From assembly GCA_024180945.1 (NCBI GenBank), contig JAKSGN010000007.1:186001-250000 (forward strand): DNA of 64,000 nucleotides. Reading direction: 5' to 3'. Shown here one piece after another: positions 45,013 to 61,882 of this stretch; the stretch's first letter is position 1, and each line of letters begins with the position of its first letter. The stretch is from Macrophomina tecta (taxonomy: Eukaryota; Ascomycota; Dothideomycetes; Botryosphaeriales; Botryosphaeriaceae). Made by a program: the position numbers and the translations under genes. Under the pieces are notes generated by a model. That model made no database searches. It had not been told where the DNA came from and saw only the letters and a program-made list of their open reading frames with translations.

Positions 45013-46650
45013 TCAACCTCCATCCTCCTCCCTCCTTCCTCGTCCGTACATGACGTCGCGCACCTCGTCGACCGCCTCCTCGAGCACCTTCTTCCGGCCC
45101 GCGCCCCAGCTAATCGCGCCCTCCAGCTTCCCCAGCAGCTCGACCAACGCCTTCCACGCATCGTCCCCATCGACCTGCCCGGGCCTCTCCTTGTCCCACT
45201 GCGCCCGCACCTCCTCCGCCTCCCGCAGCACCTCTCTCGCCCGCGCAATCCGCTCCCAGAAATCCCACGCCTCGGCGGGGCCCTGGCCGGCCTCGGGGCC
45301 GGGCCGACTCTGCGCGCGCCCGTCCGCCCTGGCGTCGACCAGCGCCTTGGGCACCCTCACGTCGCCATCGTCGTCTCCGCGCGCGGACGAGGAGAAGAAA
45401 AACGAGGCGCGCGCGCCGGCGCGCACGTCCTTGGCCGCGCCCGCGAAGCCGAACGGGTACGCGCGATCCATGCGGCCCTTCTCGACGCTCGTCACCGCGT
45501 CGCGCAGCCCCTTCCACCGCCTGCCGCCCAGGCTCGCCGGGAAGTGTTCCGCCGCGCGCAGCCACCAGCCGTCTTCCTCGCCTGCGGCGCCCGCGGCGGA
45601 CCACGCGTACCAGCGCTCGGGCTGCAGGACCACGTGCTTGAAGCCGTCGTCCTCGTGGGCGGTGACGTCGGCGAGGGTCTTGGCGAGCGCGAAGTCCTCG
45701 TCGACGACGCCGGGGTCGAGGAGCGGCTGGGCGAGGAGGCGCTGGAGGAAGGTGGCGGTCCAGGGGTGGATGCGGAGGAAGAAGGCGGAGGTGCTGACGG
45801 CCGGGTAGTCCGGGTTGGCGGTGATGGGGGAGGAGGCGTCGTAGGCGCCGAGGAAGTGGATGTCGTGGAGGGGGATGGAGGGCGTGTCGTGGGGCGCGTG
45901 CGAGGAGGTCATGTTGGTGGTGATGCTGTGGGGCGGGAGGAAGAGCGAGAGCGGGATGGTCGGGTCGTTGAGGACGGCGGTTGGGGCGAGGAACCTGTGT
46001 TTTGTTTGTTGCGTCGTCAGCTTTCTGATTCCATTGCTCTTTCAAACACACACAGTCTCTCTCTCTCTCTCATACACAAACGCACACACACGCACAGAAT
46101 CTGACACCTTTTTCTTTCTTTGTCTTTCTTTTCCCTTTTCGGAGGCGGGCACGCGTTCAGGGCAGAGAAAGGTCCCATATACTCACATCAACCACTCGGC
46201 CGCATCCGACCCGTTCTTGTTCAACTCCATCGTCACCAGCGCCTGCAGCCACACCCACTTGCCCCACCATCCGTCCACCAGCTTCCTCCGCAGCACCGTC
46301 GTCGCATACCCCCACCTCCTCGCGTGCATCTCGTGCGTCAGCAGCGCCCTCTCCAGCAGCGCATTGTCGCCATTGCGCTCCCCATCCGCCCCGTCGTACA
46401 ACACGCTCGCCAGCACGATGCGGGCGGGATCCCGCCGCCCGACCCACACGTCGGCGAGGTCGCGCCAGCGGGCGGGCGAGGCGGCGCTGTGCCAGTACGA
46501 GTAGGTCTGGAGGGAGAGCTGGTTGGCGAGGGAGCGGGTGCGCGACGAGGCGGAGGCGCCCAACGAGTCGCAGAGGAGCAGGGCGAGGAGGACGAAGAGG
46601 GCGAGGGCGCCGAAGGCGAGGGCGCGGGTTTGGTGGAAGTGGAGGAGCAT
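45013..46650 (-). CDS. GT34-like (GMA12/MNN10) Golgi glycosyltransferase, atypical active site
   Basis: A type II membrane protein with a single anchor near residues 10-30 (ALAFGALALFVLLALLLC), which suggests a Golgi location. The exons are 46650-46187 and 45994-45013. The 192-nt intron (GAT|GTGAGT to ACACAG|G) keeps frame, giving 481 residues. Family-type segments are HEMHARRWGY, WGKWVWLQALVTMEL, NDPTIPLSLFLPP and STSAFFLRIHPWTATFLQRLL. The place where galactosyl/mannosyltransferases of this family have a metal-binding DxD reads EWLMFLAPTAVL, and the DWNGxNxG-like segment is also replaced. It may therefore be a divergent or non-catalytic member. The C-terminal 150 residues are Ala/Arg/Glu-rich and probably helical. 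The intron contains CT, CA and T runs. Confidence 0.75.
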
Positions 46651-48829
46651 GGCCTTTTTTTTTTTTTTTTTCCTTCTCTCTCTCTTCCCTCTTCTCTTTT
46701 AGTTGCCTTCCCAACCGTACGTCGGTCGGTCGGTCGGTCGGTTTTTGCGGCTTTTCAGATCAAACGTGTTTAGTTCAACGTTTCCTGCTTATGCGCCAGG
46801 GATGTTAATCCTTTTTTTTTTTTTTTTTTTTCTATTTTCGCTCTTTTTGGGTCTCAAGCGAGGGCCGGTTTAATGCGGGATTGAGGGGAAGAAAGGACGT
46901 GTGGTGGGCCTGTCGATCGATCAGGTTGTGGAGGAGGGCGATGACGACGACTGCAACTGATCTGGGACGAGGGCGCGCGCGCACAACATGGCAGCGCTGC
47001 TGCAATGCGGGGTGGTTGAGGAAAACGGGCCAGAGAGCGAGGAACAGGCGCGAGATGAGACTAGTAACACAGACGCGAAAGAAAGACGCAGAAAAGTAGA
47101 CAGCAAATCTTACACGGCCAAGGGGAAATAAAAAAAAAAAAAGGAGATGATGGCAAGTGTGGGAGATAAGAAAGAAGCTCTGAGCTAGGTGGGACCGCGC
47201 AGACAGCTCGAGCTTGGCGGAGGGAGAGGGGAGGGGCAGTAATCGGTGCGACGGCTGGCGTGGGGAGGGCAGATTGGAAAATAGAGTGCGCGTGTGCGAC
47301 GAACAACGGCGTGTGTATGACGCGGGCGCGAATGGCGAAACGGCGATCTCAACTACTGCTACGCACTGTTCGCAGTGAACACATGATTTAATTAGCCCGC
47401 GTCTCTTGCCTTGCCTCTGTGCCTGCTGCTGAGCCTGCACAATCGAGCGACAGACAGAAGGGGATGATGCAGCAGTGATCGAGCGCGAGGGAGCAAAACT
47501 CAGAAGTCAACCTCCGACGCCTGCGGAAACGCAAAAAGAAAGCGGCTGCGGGTTTCAGTCGCTAGATAGATGAAGCGCAAGCCGCCGCACCCATGCAGCC
47601 CTACATCACAATGAAGGAGATTAAAAAAAAAAAAAAAAAAAAAAAGCCCGGCGCCCGCTCGCTTCCCGTCTCCTATCTCGCTCAAATCCCAGAAAATGGG
47701 GAATTTGTGGGGATGGGGGAAAGTGCCGCCCCGCTGCCGGCACTGCCGCTGGGAGACAAGGGGCGGACGCATCGAAGACAGTTGGGAAGCGAGAAGGAAA
47801 AGCCGTTGGCGAACTCCTCGGGAGCGGGAAGTGTGTGCTCGATGCCTGAAGGGGGGGCAGAAGAAGGGGGAGGGGGGCGTGTGGTTTGGCGAACTCACCC
47901 TTGTGTAATCGACGAGGCAAGCGATGCAGAGTGGCGCAGACGTTAGCCGTCTCATATACGAGCAGGAAAAGCCTAAAGCTTAAATCGACATTGGACCAGA
48001 AATCTTAAGTGGCGCCATCCCGGGTGTTTGCCTGCGCTGAGGAGCAGAGAGCGAAGGAGGTCGCCGTGAGCGAGCGAGAAACAGCGTGCGCTTTAAGGAC
48101 GGACGCGAAGGAGCGACAGGCACGTCGTGAGCAGTAAGGCCTATTTTCGGCGTCGCAGCACGAGAGCGGTCGCGTATCGCTGACGGAGGCGCTCGTGTTT
48201 GCAGGAAGGAAGAGGCCGTGGTGGTGGTGGTGGTGGTGAGGGTGGAGTCAGCGCGGCGTACCATCCGATTCAGACCCATCGCGGGGGATCGTGGCTCAGG
48301 CGCCTTTCCCCCTGACCGATTTTACACCCACACCGCACGCTGTGGCTGCTGTTGATGCTGCATCTCCCTGCCCGCCGAGTCCTTGGCCTTCCCTTACCCT
48401 CAACCCACAATTTTACCGACCGGATGACAGCGGATCGGTGCGCTCTCCGGCCTCTTCCGTCCCCTTCCCCCCTAGTCGATCTGGCCCAGCCTTGCCTCCC
48501 GCAACTCGCCAATGCCTGTACATCTGAGCGCACTTGTCGCAGATCAAGATCGCCAATTGGGCATCTATCGTGCCATGTTACTTTCATTTTCCTTTTTCTT
48601 GTACGCATATCAGCCTGTCATAATCGTCGTCTATTCATGGATCCCGTCGTAAATATGCTACGGTCTCGCTGTCGCCCAAAAAAAAAAAAAAAAAAAAAAA
48701 AAAAACCAAACTTCGGCAGGGACTGGCGTTCCGGACCGCGCAAACCCTCCAGCCCTGGAACGCATGTCTCGCCTTGCCCTACCCTTATTGGCTACCGCAT
48801 GACTCGACCAGCTGTAAGGGCAGTCACGC
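46651..48829. other. Gene-free spacer rich in homopolymer tracts
   Basis: About 2.2 kb with runs of T (46657-46671, 46811-46829), (GGTC)5 near 46721-46740, runs of A at 47623-47645 and 48680-48704, and a GTGGTG run near 48218-48238. No convincing gene on either strand. It is probably promoter and 3' flank sequence of the two adjacent minus-strand genes. Confidence 0.55.
48680..48704. repeat. Poly-A homopolymer (about 25 bp)
   Basis: An uninterrupted A run on the plus strand. Confidence 0.9.
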
Positions 48830-50693
48830 CTAGCACACCGCGTGCGTCTTGCCCGTCTTGCCCTGCAGCGAGTGCTCCTCGTCCGTGAAGTGCTGGTTGG
48901 TCATGGTCCTATGGCGAGAAATCTTGCTAGCATGCTTTGCCACATGCCTATTCATCACACTGTTAGCTTTCCGCAGTCATCGGCTGGAAAATGGCCCGGC
49001 TCGACCAAACTTACTCCTTGTGCTCCTCAATCCTCTTCGGCTCCATCTTATCCAGAACCTGGAGAGCCAGCTTGAAGTCCTGGATCAAGGCGTCGCAGCG
49101 GCTGCGCGAGAAGTCCTCACGCACGACGACGCGCATCAGCTTGAGCTTCTCGCTGTGCGGCGCCATCGTGTATGCCGGCACGACCCATCCACGCTCGCGG
49201 AGCTGGTGTGCGATGGCGAACTCGTCGTAATGCTTGTTTTGCTCGGGGTCCAGGCGGCACGCAACCAACGGAAGGCCCTTCCCACCTCCTTCCGACATGA
49301 TGATGAAACCGAGGGCCTTGAGGTTGGCGGCAAGGTAGTCTGCGGTGCGGGTGAGGTTCCTGCTTCCAAGTTAGCATGCATCAATTGAACTTTTCCCGAC
49401 CAGCTCAATCTCCGCAGCAGCTCGCATTTCCGGGGAAGCAAGCCCAGAGATGGACCCGCCGCAAAGGTCCCGCTAGACGTGTACCCGACCCGTCCAGCCG
49501 GGAATCTCGAATATTGACAACACCTCTGCATTAACATGAATGGGCCGACTTACGTCATGATGGACCTGTAGCCATGCTTGCCCAGCCTGATCATCTGGTA
49601 GTACTGGCCGATGATCTGCGACGCTCCGCGCGAGAAATTGAGCGTGAACGAAGCCTGATCAGCACCGAGGTAGTTGATGTTGAAGATCAGCTCCTTGGGC
49701 AGGTACTCGGGACCGCGCCAGACAACCCAACCGACACCGGGGTAGACGAGGCCGTACTTGTGGCCGGAGACGTTGATGCTCGCCACCTTGGGCAGGCGGA
49801 AGTCCCAGATCAGGTCGGGGTTGACGAAGGGAGCGACGAAGCCGCCGGAAGCGGCGTCGACGTGGATGGGGACGTCCATCTCATTCTCCTCGAGCAGGTC
49901 GTTGATTTCCTTGATGTCCTCGTACTCGCCGGTGTAGGTGGTGCCCAGGATGGCGCAGATGCCGATCGTGTTCTCGTCGACGAGGTTGACGGCCTCGACG
50001 GGATCGATGACGTAGCGATCTTTGGTGCAGTAGACGTACTTCTCCTCGACATCGAAGTAGCGGGCGGCCTTCTCCCAGCACACCTGCACGGCCGAGTTCA
50101 TGACGATGTTGGGCTTGTCGAAGGGCTTGCCCGCGGCCTTGCGCTGGTTGACCCAGCGCTTCTTCATGGCCAGCACGGCAAGCATGATGGCCTCGGACGA
50201 GCCAATGGTGCTGGTGCCCATCGCATTGGTGTTCTCGTCGTGGGCGGGGATGTGGAAGAGGCGGGCAATCATGGACACGCAGCGGTTCTGGATGTCCGCG
50301 GACACGGGGTACTCCTCGTAGTCGATGAAGTTCTTGGCGAAGCAGTCGGTCATGAGCTTCTCGGCCTCCTCCTCCATGTAGGTGGTCACGAAGGACGCCA
50401 GGTTAAGGGTGGGGGTGCCGTCGAGAGAGAGGTCATCCTTGATCAGGCCTGGGGGCAGTCAGCGGGCGGAGATGAGAGGCAGAGTCAATTGGGCGCGCAC
50501 GGTAGGCAATTTCCTTGGGCATCTCGCGCTCGGGCATCTCGTGCCTGGGAATATCCTCGGCGGCGAAGCGCGAGCCATAGACAGAGGTGGTGATGGTCCC
50601 GGGCTCGAAGTCCTCGAGCTTGAGCTTCTCGACGCCCTCGATGACGGGCAGGGCCGCCTCGAGGTCGGTCGGGATGCGAGCAAGGTGCACCAT
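48830..50693 (-). CDS. GAD1: Glutamate decarboxylase (PLP-dependent)
   Basis: It converts L-glutamate to GABA and CO2, the entry step of the GABA shunt, in the cytosol. The exons are 50693-50501, 50448-49554, 49359-49015 and 48908-48830, all frame-consistent, giving 503 residues. Evidence includes [45 protein letters not shown], the carboxylate-site [14 protein letters not shown] [14 protein letters not shown], and the PLP-lysine motif [15 protein letters not shown] near residue 296. Further on come [19 protein letters not shown] and a C-terminus ending GKTHAVC, which is characteristic of fungal enzymes. The final exon encodes only 25 residues. It appears intact and conserved, a housekeeping or stress gene. 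The opposite strand is open for 339 codons over it, a GC-bias shadow. Confidence 0.97.
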
Positions 50694-52752
50694 GGCGGCA
50701 ATTGAGTGAGGTCAAGCGGTGCAATGGAGCGTGCAAGGCTAGGGGAGGGTGCGGCGGCGTAGCAATGGGGCAGAGAGAGGATGGTGGAAGAGCAGAGGCG
50801 GGCGGGGTATGAGATAAGAGGAAGGCGGGGAGCACGCGGGTAGATCTTAGCCCGGAGCTTGGTGAGCTTGTTTTTCCAGCTCAGCGCTCAGCTCAGCTCA
50901 GCTCGGCCGGATCGGGTCAGCGTTGCGTCAGCGCCGGGCGGGCCGTGGCAGCTGGCAGCTGGCGGCTGGCAGCTGGCAGCACGCGCTCGCAGTGGGCGGC
51001 CACCACAAACGCTGGGCTGGCCTGACGTGGGCGTCGGTGGGTGGTGGCTGCAGACGCCGCGTACGTATGGCGCCCACTACCCCTCCACACTTCCGCTAAC
51101 AAGCGAGATGGCCGCAGATCCAATCGCGATGCCCTTCCTTGCTCGTTCCTGCTCCTGCCGATCTCCATTCCATCATCTGCCAGCCCGAGCCAGCCTCTGC
51201 GCCCCTCTCGACGTGGGCCGCTGCTGGCGAGTCCTTCCGCCGCGACCACTCGCAGGCCCCACTCCCAACCACCGCCGCCGCCCGTCCATCCCTCCTCGCA
51301 GCCAAGTCCACGCACGCCCGCTCATATCACGAGAGGGGGAAAAAAAAAGGCCCCGGGTGCGACCAAGCCTAGTTCCTGCCCACCGGCGATCCGGCAAACC
51401 CGCTATTGAGGCTGTGTGCATGCTCCGAATTGGCGGTGAAGCAAGAGAGACGGAAGACGTTGCAGCAAGGCAGCGGCCCGCCCATTGTTCTAGCCCTCTC
51501 TCGCGCTTTGTGCGCCGGCGGCTGCGCGCGGAATCACACGCACACACACACCGCGCGCCCACACGTGCCCTGCCTGTCAGCTAAATCTAAACGCGACCCC
51601 GGCATAAGGACAGAACTGTTTTTCCCACTTGCGTTCCAGGCCTGCGAACCATTTAAATTCTCCCGAGGGTCTGTTGTAGATCATCGTGCTTGCTGCTCCT
51701 ACTCAGACCCCACGCGCCCTGCTCATTGGCCGCCTAGCCAAACCACTTCCCTGCCTCTGCGAGCAAGCAGAGCCGAGCTACTGCGCAAGGTAGATGGAAG
51801 AAATTCCCGTGGCGACTCAAGTCATTGTTGTGTCAAGCGACTCGAGCAAATAGAGGGCGCTCTCCGAAACAGACACCAACGAAGTCGCTGCCGGTGCCCA
51901 CTCTCGCTCTTTTCTCCGTCTGGTCCCATCTGATTCACTCAACCCTCTCGCCCTGCCAAGCGCCGGCCATCTCCGATCACCTGAAGTTATGTTCTTCATT
52001 TTCCACTTACACAAATGTACATGTCCAATAATCTCGGCATGGCCTACGGCCTCATCTTCCCCATGCCAAGCAAGCCGAACCGCTCCATCCGAAATCTATG
52101 ATACAGTCGTCGTCGCGACATGCTCCCTGTCATCAAATCGTAGTAACGCGCAACCCCTTGATGTGCACCGCGCTGCCCTTCAAACAAAAAAAAAACCGGG
52201 AGAAACAGAAGACGACACAGAGCAAAGGGAACGGTAGCCGCTATAGACAGACTGAACCCCAAAAAGAAAAAGGAGACAAATACGAAGAAGAAGCTGGCCG
52301 AACGGGAGGTTGAACCAAGATTAAACGCAGCAGTAAAAATAAAGATGTGACCGAGACAATTATCCGCCCTGGAAGGATACGACAAGAAGATTAATCCGCT
52401 TAAACGCTTCAGCCCCACTCGCTTTCCCTTTGGCAAAAGTGAAATACGAAACCCGGAACGTGGTGGTGTTTTTCTTCCCGACGCCGTGCAAATGCCAGAT
52501 TTGTCGCCCGATAAGTGTCTTTCTCCGTGAAAGGGGATCCGCAACAAGGGTCCTAGCCGGCAGAGCGCGAGAGTTGTCCTCTCACGCTTGCTGCTCAGCA
52601 AGAAAGATTCTCAACGGAAAATTCGCCCCTTGTACCTTGGGCTTTGCTTTATTGTTGCCCGAGGAGGAGAAGAACGATCCTTGGCCTGAAAACATGCACC
52701 AAAACCCACTCTTTTTTTGAATCCCCTTTTTCCAGTCTATTTGCCTCGCCCT
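50694..52752. other. Intergenic region, promoter of glutamate decarboxylase
   Basis: About 2 kb with CAGCT repeats (50879-50900, 50945-50980), a CA run near 51538-51552 and A/T-rich patches. No supported coding frame. Confidence 0.55.
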
Positions 52753-55496
52753 TTAGATGATGTTCGCAATGCTGATTCTGCTCGTTCCGCCCGCGCTTGC
52801 CGAACTACCCGAGCTTCCAGGTGGCGGACCTGCTCCAGAACCCGCCTCTACTACCCCTGGCGGAGCAGGTGCCGGCGGCAGGCTGCCGGCTTCCGGGGCC
52901 AATTGAACTCTCTTGCCCGCATTGTGCGGGCTGGGCTGGTAGAATGTCGGCGGCTGCTGCATCTGCGCGTGCACTTGTTGCGCCTGTTGTTGTCTGGACC
53001 GCTGCTCCTCCAGAAGCGTCGCTATTTGCCGCTCGACGCGCTCCCACCCGCCCCACTCGCGCGATTCCTTATCTGTTAGCATCGAGTTCATGCGGGGCGC
53101 AGGGAATCGTTCGTCGTCGTCCTGCATTGCCTCGCCGTTCTCGCTGCCGCCTGATGAGTTGCGTGCTCGGCCTGGGTCCTTGGCAACCGTCGTCGTGTTC
53201 GGAGGATTTGGCGGTTGTGTCGCCGGCGGCGTGTTGAGCTTGACACCCGTCTCGCTGCCCGCCCAAACCCAACTGTTCTCCGCACACCCTTGCAGATCAC
53301 CGCTCACGTAGGCCAGCATCTCCTCGTCCACCTCAAGCATGTTCTGCGATCCGTTGCCGCTCTGGATGCGCTCCGTGAGCCGGTCCAGAAAGAAGGCCAA
53401 ATTGCGTCCGCACGCGATGTTGACTTTCCTCGCCGATCCAATGGCCGCGCTGACGCGCACGCATGTCAGCGCCGAGACGTAGTCGGCACGGAAGCACAAG
53501 ATCAACGTGCATCGCCAGAGATGGGTGCACAACATATGCTTCGTCGTTGCTAGGATGCGTGCCTGCCAGCTGTCGCCACGGAAGCTCGGCTCGCCGGGCC
53601 CGTCGTGGAAGGCCGGCGGCGACAGGATGCTGCGAGAGATGTACTTGGCTGTGTCTTGTGCGACTAGCAGGCAGCGGTTGAGTGCATCTACGCGCTCTGC
53701 GGGGTGGCACGCGGACGACAGGTTATGCCTGGACAAATGGAAGCGCGTGAACGGCAGCACGAGGACCGACGGTAAAAGCGCGGGATCGACATAGCTCTCG
53801 TGCCCAAGTTGGTGCGTTTCTGGAAATGAAGACATTATAGCACGGAAGTATTCCTCGTACGTCTGGATAGTGCCAAGTGCAACAGTCTTGGACTTGAGCG
53901 TCTTCTTCAATTGAGATATGAAGCGCACGACCGGAATCGAAGTGTGAAGAGTAGTCAACGGCTGGTGTCCTGGCGGTGCTCGTGAGATTCCATGCGGCTG
54001 GATGTAGTTGTCGTCAACCGGCGAGGGCCAGGAGACGTCGCATTCCTCGTCATCGATAAGAACAGGCCGACCAACCTCGAGAGAAAGCAGTCTAGATGAA
54101 ATTAGCGCCAGGCCCAACTACTGGGCGGATGAGTCTCACCTATCCCACGAGTAGATTGACCACCACGTCCTTCTACGCAATTCCCCCTCAACGACAGGCC
54201 AGGGTCCAGTTTCGTGATGCAACCCCAGGTCCTGCGCGATTCTGACCGCTGATCCTAGCCATACCCATCCTGCCGACTTCAGGTTCATTTCTGTAAGGAA
54301 TATGCTGACAAGCAAAGTAGTCCTTGCATGATCAATGGTCAGATCGTCTACCCAGGTGTTGATGCTGCGGGCTGCGATTTCCATGAATGTTTTGCCTTCT
54401 ATCTCTGCTGATGGCGATCCAGGCGACGTATCGGTCCTTTGAAGACTTCCGCAAGCCAATACCGCGAAGAAGACGGAGACCCAAATCTGGGGAGCTCCCT
54501 GGAAAGATCCAGCAGCATAAGCCTTGTCCACTTCGGCCATAAAGGTCGGCCAATGAACCAGCGGCATACAAACATGGGTCGATCCACAGTACTGGGCCAG
54601 AAGCTGATCTGCGGTATGCCTTGGGGGAAGCGCCAGACTATTCGAGGGATATGCTACCTGGGGAACATTATGTCGGTATGGAGGAGGCGCTTTGAAGATT
54701 CCACGACTGTAGATTCGAATGTTCTTTCGGACGTGATCGAAATTCGCCATTGGAGGGGGGCCGTGCTTGTGTTCTGAGCTAGGGACTATGTCGGGCAGAT
54801 TCAACGTCGGGACATCAACCACTTGCTTGTCAACATCCATTGCGCCGCCATGCTGGAGTATAGACCGCAGTTGAGAGATCTGATGTTTCGCTTCTGCCAG
54901 CTGGCTCTGCAGATCTTGAACCTGCTTGATTGACGACATACGACGGTTGGTTTCCTACATTTCAGTCAGCGCACTTTTACGCAGTCGAGAATAGAGAGAT
55001 ATGCCTTCGTGAACTGGCATCTAACGCTCCTGCTCGAGCACTCGGAGCAACTCGACGTCTCGGTGGCATCGCACTTGACCTTGCGTTCCCGACAAGCATC
55101 GCAAGACGGATCTTTGCGCCGTTGCCTGTACGCTTTCTTGGTGGCAGACAAGCCTCCAGAGACGTGTGTGGGCGAAATTCCCGAGCCTGGCATGGGGGCG
55201 TCCGGTAGTTGTTCATGAATGCTACCCGGAAGACTACCAGCCGCGGTACTAGGCGAGGTTGACGAGTTGCCGTAGGAATAATTGTATGGAGTGGTACTGT
55301 AAGTTCCCGGGGACCGAGCAATCGTCTGGGGAGGAAGGGAGGGTGTCTGTAGGCCATGGGGACGAGCTGAGGAGCTCAGGCTGAAGAGGGTCGAGGCGGG
55401 GGGTATGACGGTCTGGGGAGAGGCGTTGGAGGAGACGGAGGAGGAGTCATGACTGGGGATTGCGTGAGATTGCTGGCGCGCGTACGGGTTGTCCAT
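52753..55496 (-). CDS. Zn2Cys6 transcription factor with fungal middle homology domain
   Basis: A nuclear regulator of 881 residues. The exons are 55496-55005, 54954-54140 and 54091-52753. The first intron (50 nt) uses a GC donor (AAG|GCATAT to TGTAG|G) with GCTGAC as branch site; no GT donor gives a workable intron. The N-terminus is Ser/Pro-rich. The zinc cluster near residues 131-160 reads CDACRERKVKCDATETSSC, followed by CSSRSVRCQF. A coiled-coil linker (IKQVQDLQSQLAEAKHQISQL) follows for dimerisation. The fungal_trans domain includes YCGSTHVCMPLVHWPTF, LGSAVRIAQDLGLHHETG and ELRRRTWWSIYSWDRLLSLEVGRP. The C-terminus is Gln/Pro/Gly-rich. The regulated genes are unknown. Confidence 0.93.
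54955..55004 (-). other. GC-AG intron in the Zn2Cys6 regulator
   Basis: Splicing at AAG|GCATAT and TGTAG|GAA joins CQFTK to ETNRRMSS right after the zinc cluster. The alternative GT donor inside would leave a 26-nt intron, which is too short. Confidence 0.75.
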
Positions 55497-59999
<4,503 letters not shown>

Positions 60000-61882
60000 A
60001 CGATAGAGACTCGGTGTGATGAAGCAAAAGTTGTCCGATTGAGGCGGAACAAAAGTTTTGGTTATATATATAGAGCCCCGGTTGATAGACTTTGCGATAC
60101 CAAATAGACCGCGATTGTTGATGAGCCCGCGTGTATTTGGGCTGCTCCCGATGATTCCAGGTCGAAACTGCCGTGTTGTTCAATGACAGGCAATTTCGCC
60201 CGCCGGACGTCACAGGTAAGTGTTTGCGCGGGTATGACCAACCGATTGCGCCGATCCGGCGTCAAGAAAAAGTAGCGTTCCGTCTCAGACGGAGAATATA
60301 CGCTTTGCCCCGAACGCTGGCTGGACGAGTTTAAGTGCGAACGGACACGGGGAATTTCGGGGGTGGGCCACGTTCCACGCTGCCCTTTCAGCTGTCAGAG
60401 CACCGATTTCCCAAACGGTCTAGCGCAGCCTTAACTCATCTCTCCCCTTTCCACGATCCTCTTTCCAAGATAGATAAGCGCGCCAAGCCAAGTGTACCAG
60501 CAACCAGTGCCCCGGACAAGGGCATACGAGAGTTCATCGCCACACAGCCGCGCTGCCGCGTGCTGAAACATTCCCAAACAACTGCAGATCATATCCTCTC
60601 TTCCTCTCTCCCGATCCATGTTTCTGACCCAGGAAACTCAAAAACCAACATCGGTTTTCTTTCCGAACAGCCCTGCCATTGCCACCACCAGATTCTCTCT
60701 TCCCTTTCCCTGTCTTTTCCGCCTCACCCAGCCTCATCACCTCACCAACAAGCATAATTCCAAGCCTTTGGGTGGGGGGGGGGGAGTTCTCCAAACGTTT
60801 CCAACCAGCCCAATTAAACGTGCGCGATGCACTCAGCCCGTCATGGATGTATAGGCATAGTGTTTCATCTTCCTTTTTTTTTGGGGGGGGTCCTGTCCGG
60901 CGGGCTGAGCCCTGACGCGCAGCGATAATGACAAAAATATCTCAACACCAAGTCTCGTGTTGCAGGGAAGTCGCACCTTCGCGCCTCACGTGCGGCTTTT
61001 GCTCCTCATCGCGAGCGAGCGGTGTCGGGTGCGCTTCTCCGTGTCCAGGCGAGAGAAATGCGCCGATAGCGTGCCGGAGGTCTTCGGCTTTTCCCTTGAC
61101 TCTGAGAGCCGCAGCGCGCGAATGAGCGTCCTTGGAGGGGTGTCTCCGCCAAGGCCTCCCGCCGTCGGTCCCGGAATGGGCAGTGTGCTACGGTTGTGGG
61201 GATATGCATCGAGTGGCGTTGGGCGTCTCTGGCGGAATTGTAGGTGATAGGGTTTCTGCGTCTGCCCGGGCAGCATTGCTGGCGCATCTGTTCCATCTCC
61301 CTGACTGGCGTGGTATGGGTCATCGGCTTGGAGTTAACAGCATTGAGGGTGCTGACATGGCAGTCATTGGCAAATTGGCGCCATGCTTGGATCCCAGTTT
61401 TGTCACTGTGGGTCTGGTCGCAAATATGGTAATCCTTTACTACATCTGCTCCGACTCATCGATAATCTTGCTTTCCCTGTGCTCTTCATCTCCCCTCGCA
61501 TATTCACTCAAAAAGATACTATAAGCTTCCATCTCCTGGAGCTTCTTGGTTTCTTCTTTTGGCAGTTCTTATGGGACTGTCAAAAATGATAAATGAGTGA
61601 TAAGATCACAAATAGGTTGTTGCATTCCGGCAAATGTACGACGCCACACCGTCGCCAGCCACGATCAACGTTCATACAGTGAGCACAATGAACACTTTCG
61701 AGAACATTTCTCTCAAACATGCCAAAACATCATATTTACAAGTTTGCGCAAACTCGCGCTGAGTATATACATCGAAGTACCGTGCGCCACCTACCAAAGC
61801 TTCAACATTAGCATATCATCCCCACACATTGTTACACGAGCATTCTCTCAAGCGCACATACATTGATAACCTTCAGCCACAA
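60000..61882. other. Intergenic region without gene
   Basis: About 1.9 kb. It contains a G9 run near 60774-60784, a T/G run near 60876-60890 and A+T-richer sequence toward the right. No supported coding frame. Confidence 0.5.

Noticed and set aside
44870..46104. Long plus-strand frames of 312-415 codons
   Set aside because: Antisense shadows of the GT34-like gene, Arg/Val/Gly-rich without domains.
49574..50593. 339-codon open frame on the plus strand
   Set aside because: It is exactly antisense to the well-supported glutamate decarboxylase exons, and its Val/Gly/Asp-rich translation mirrors the codon bias of the real gene.
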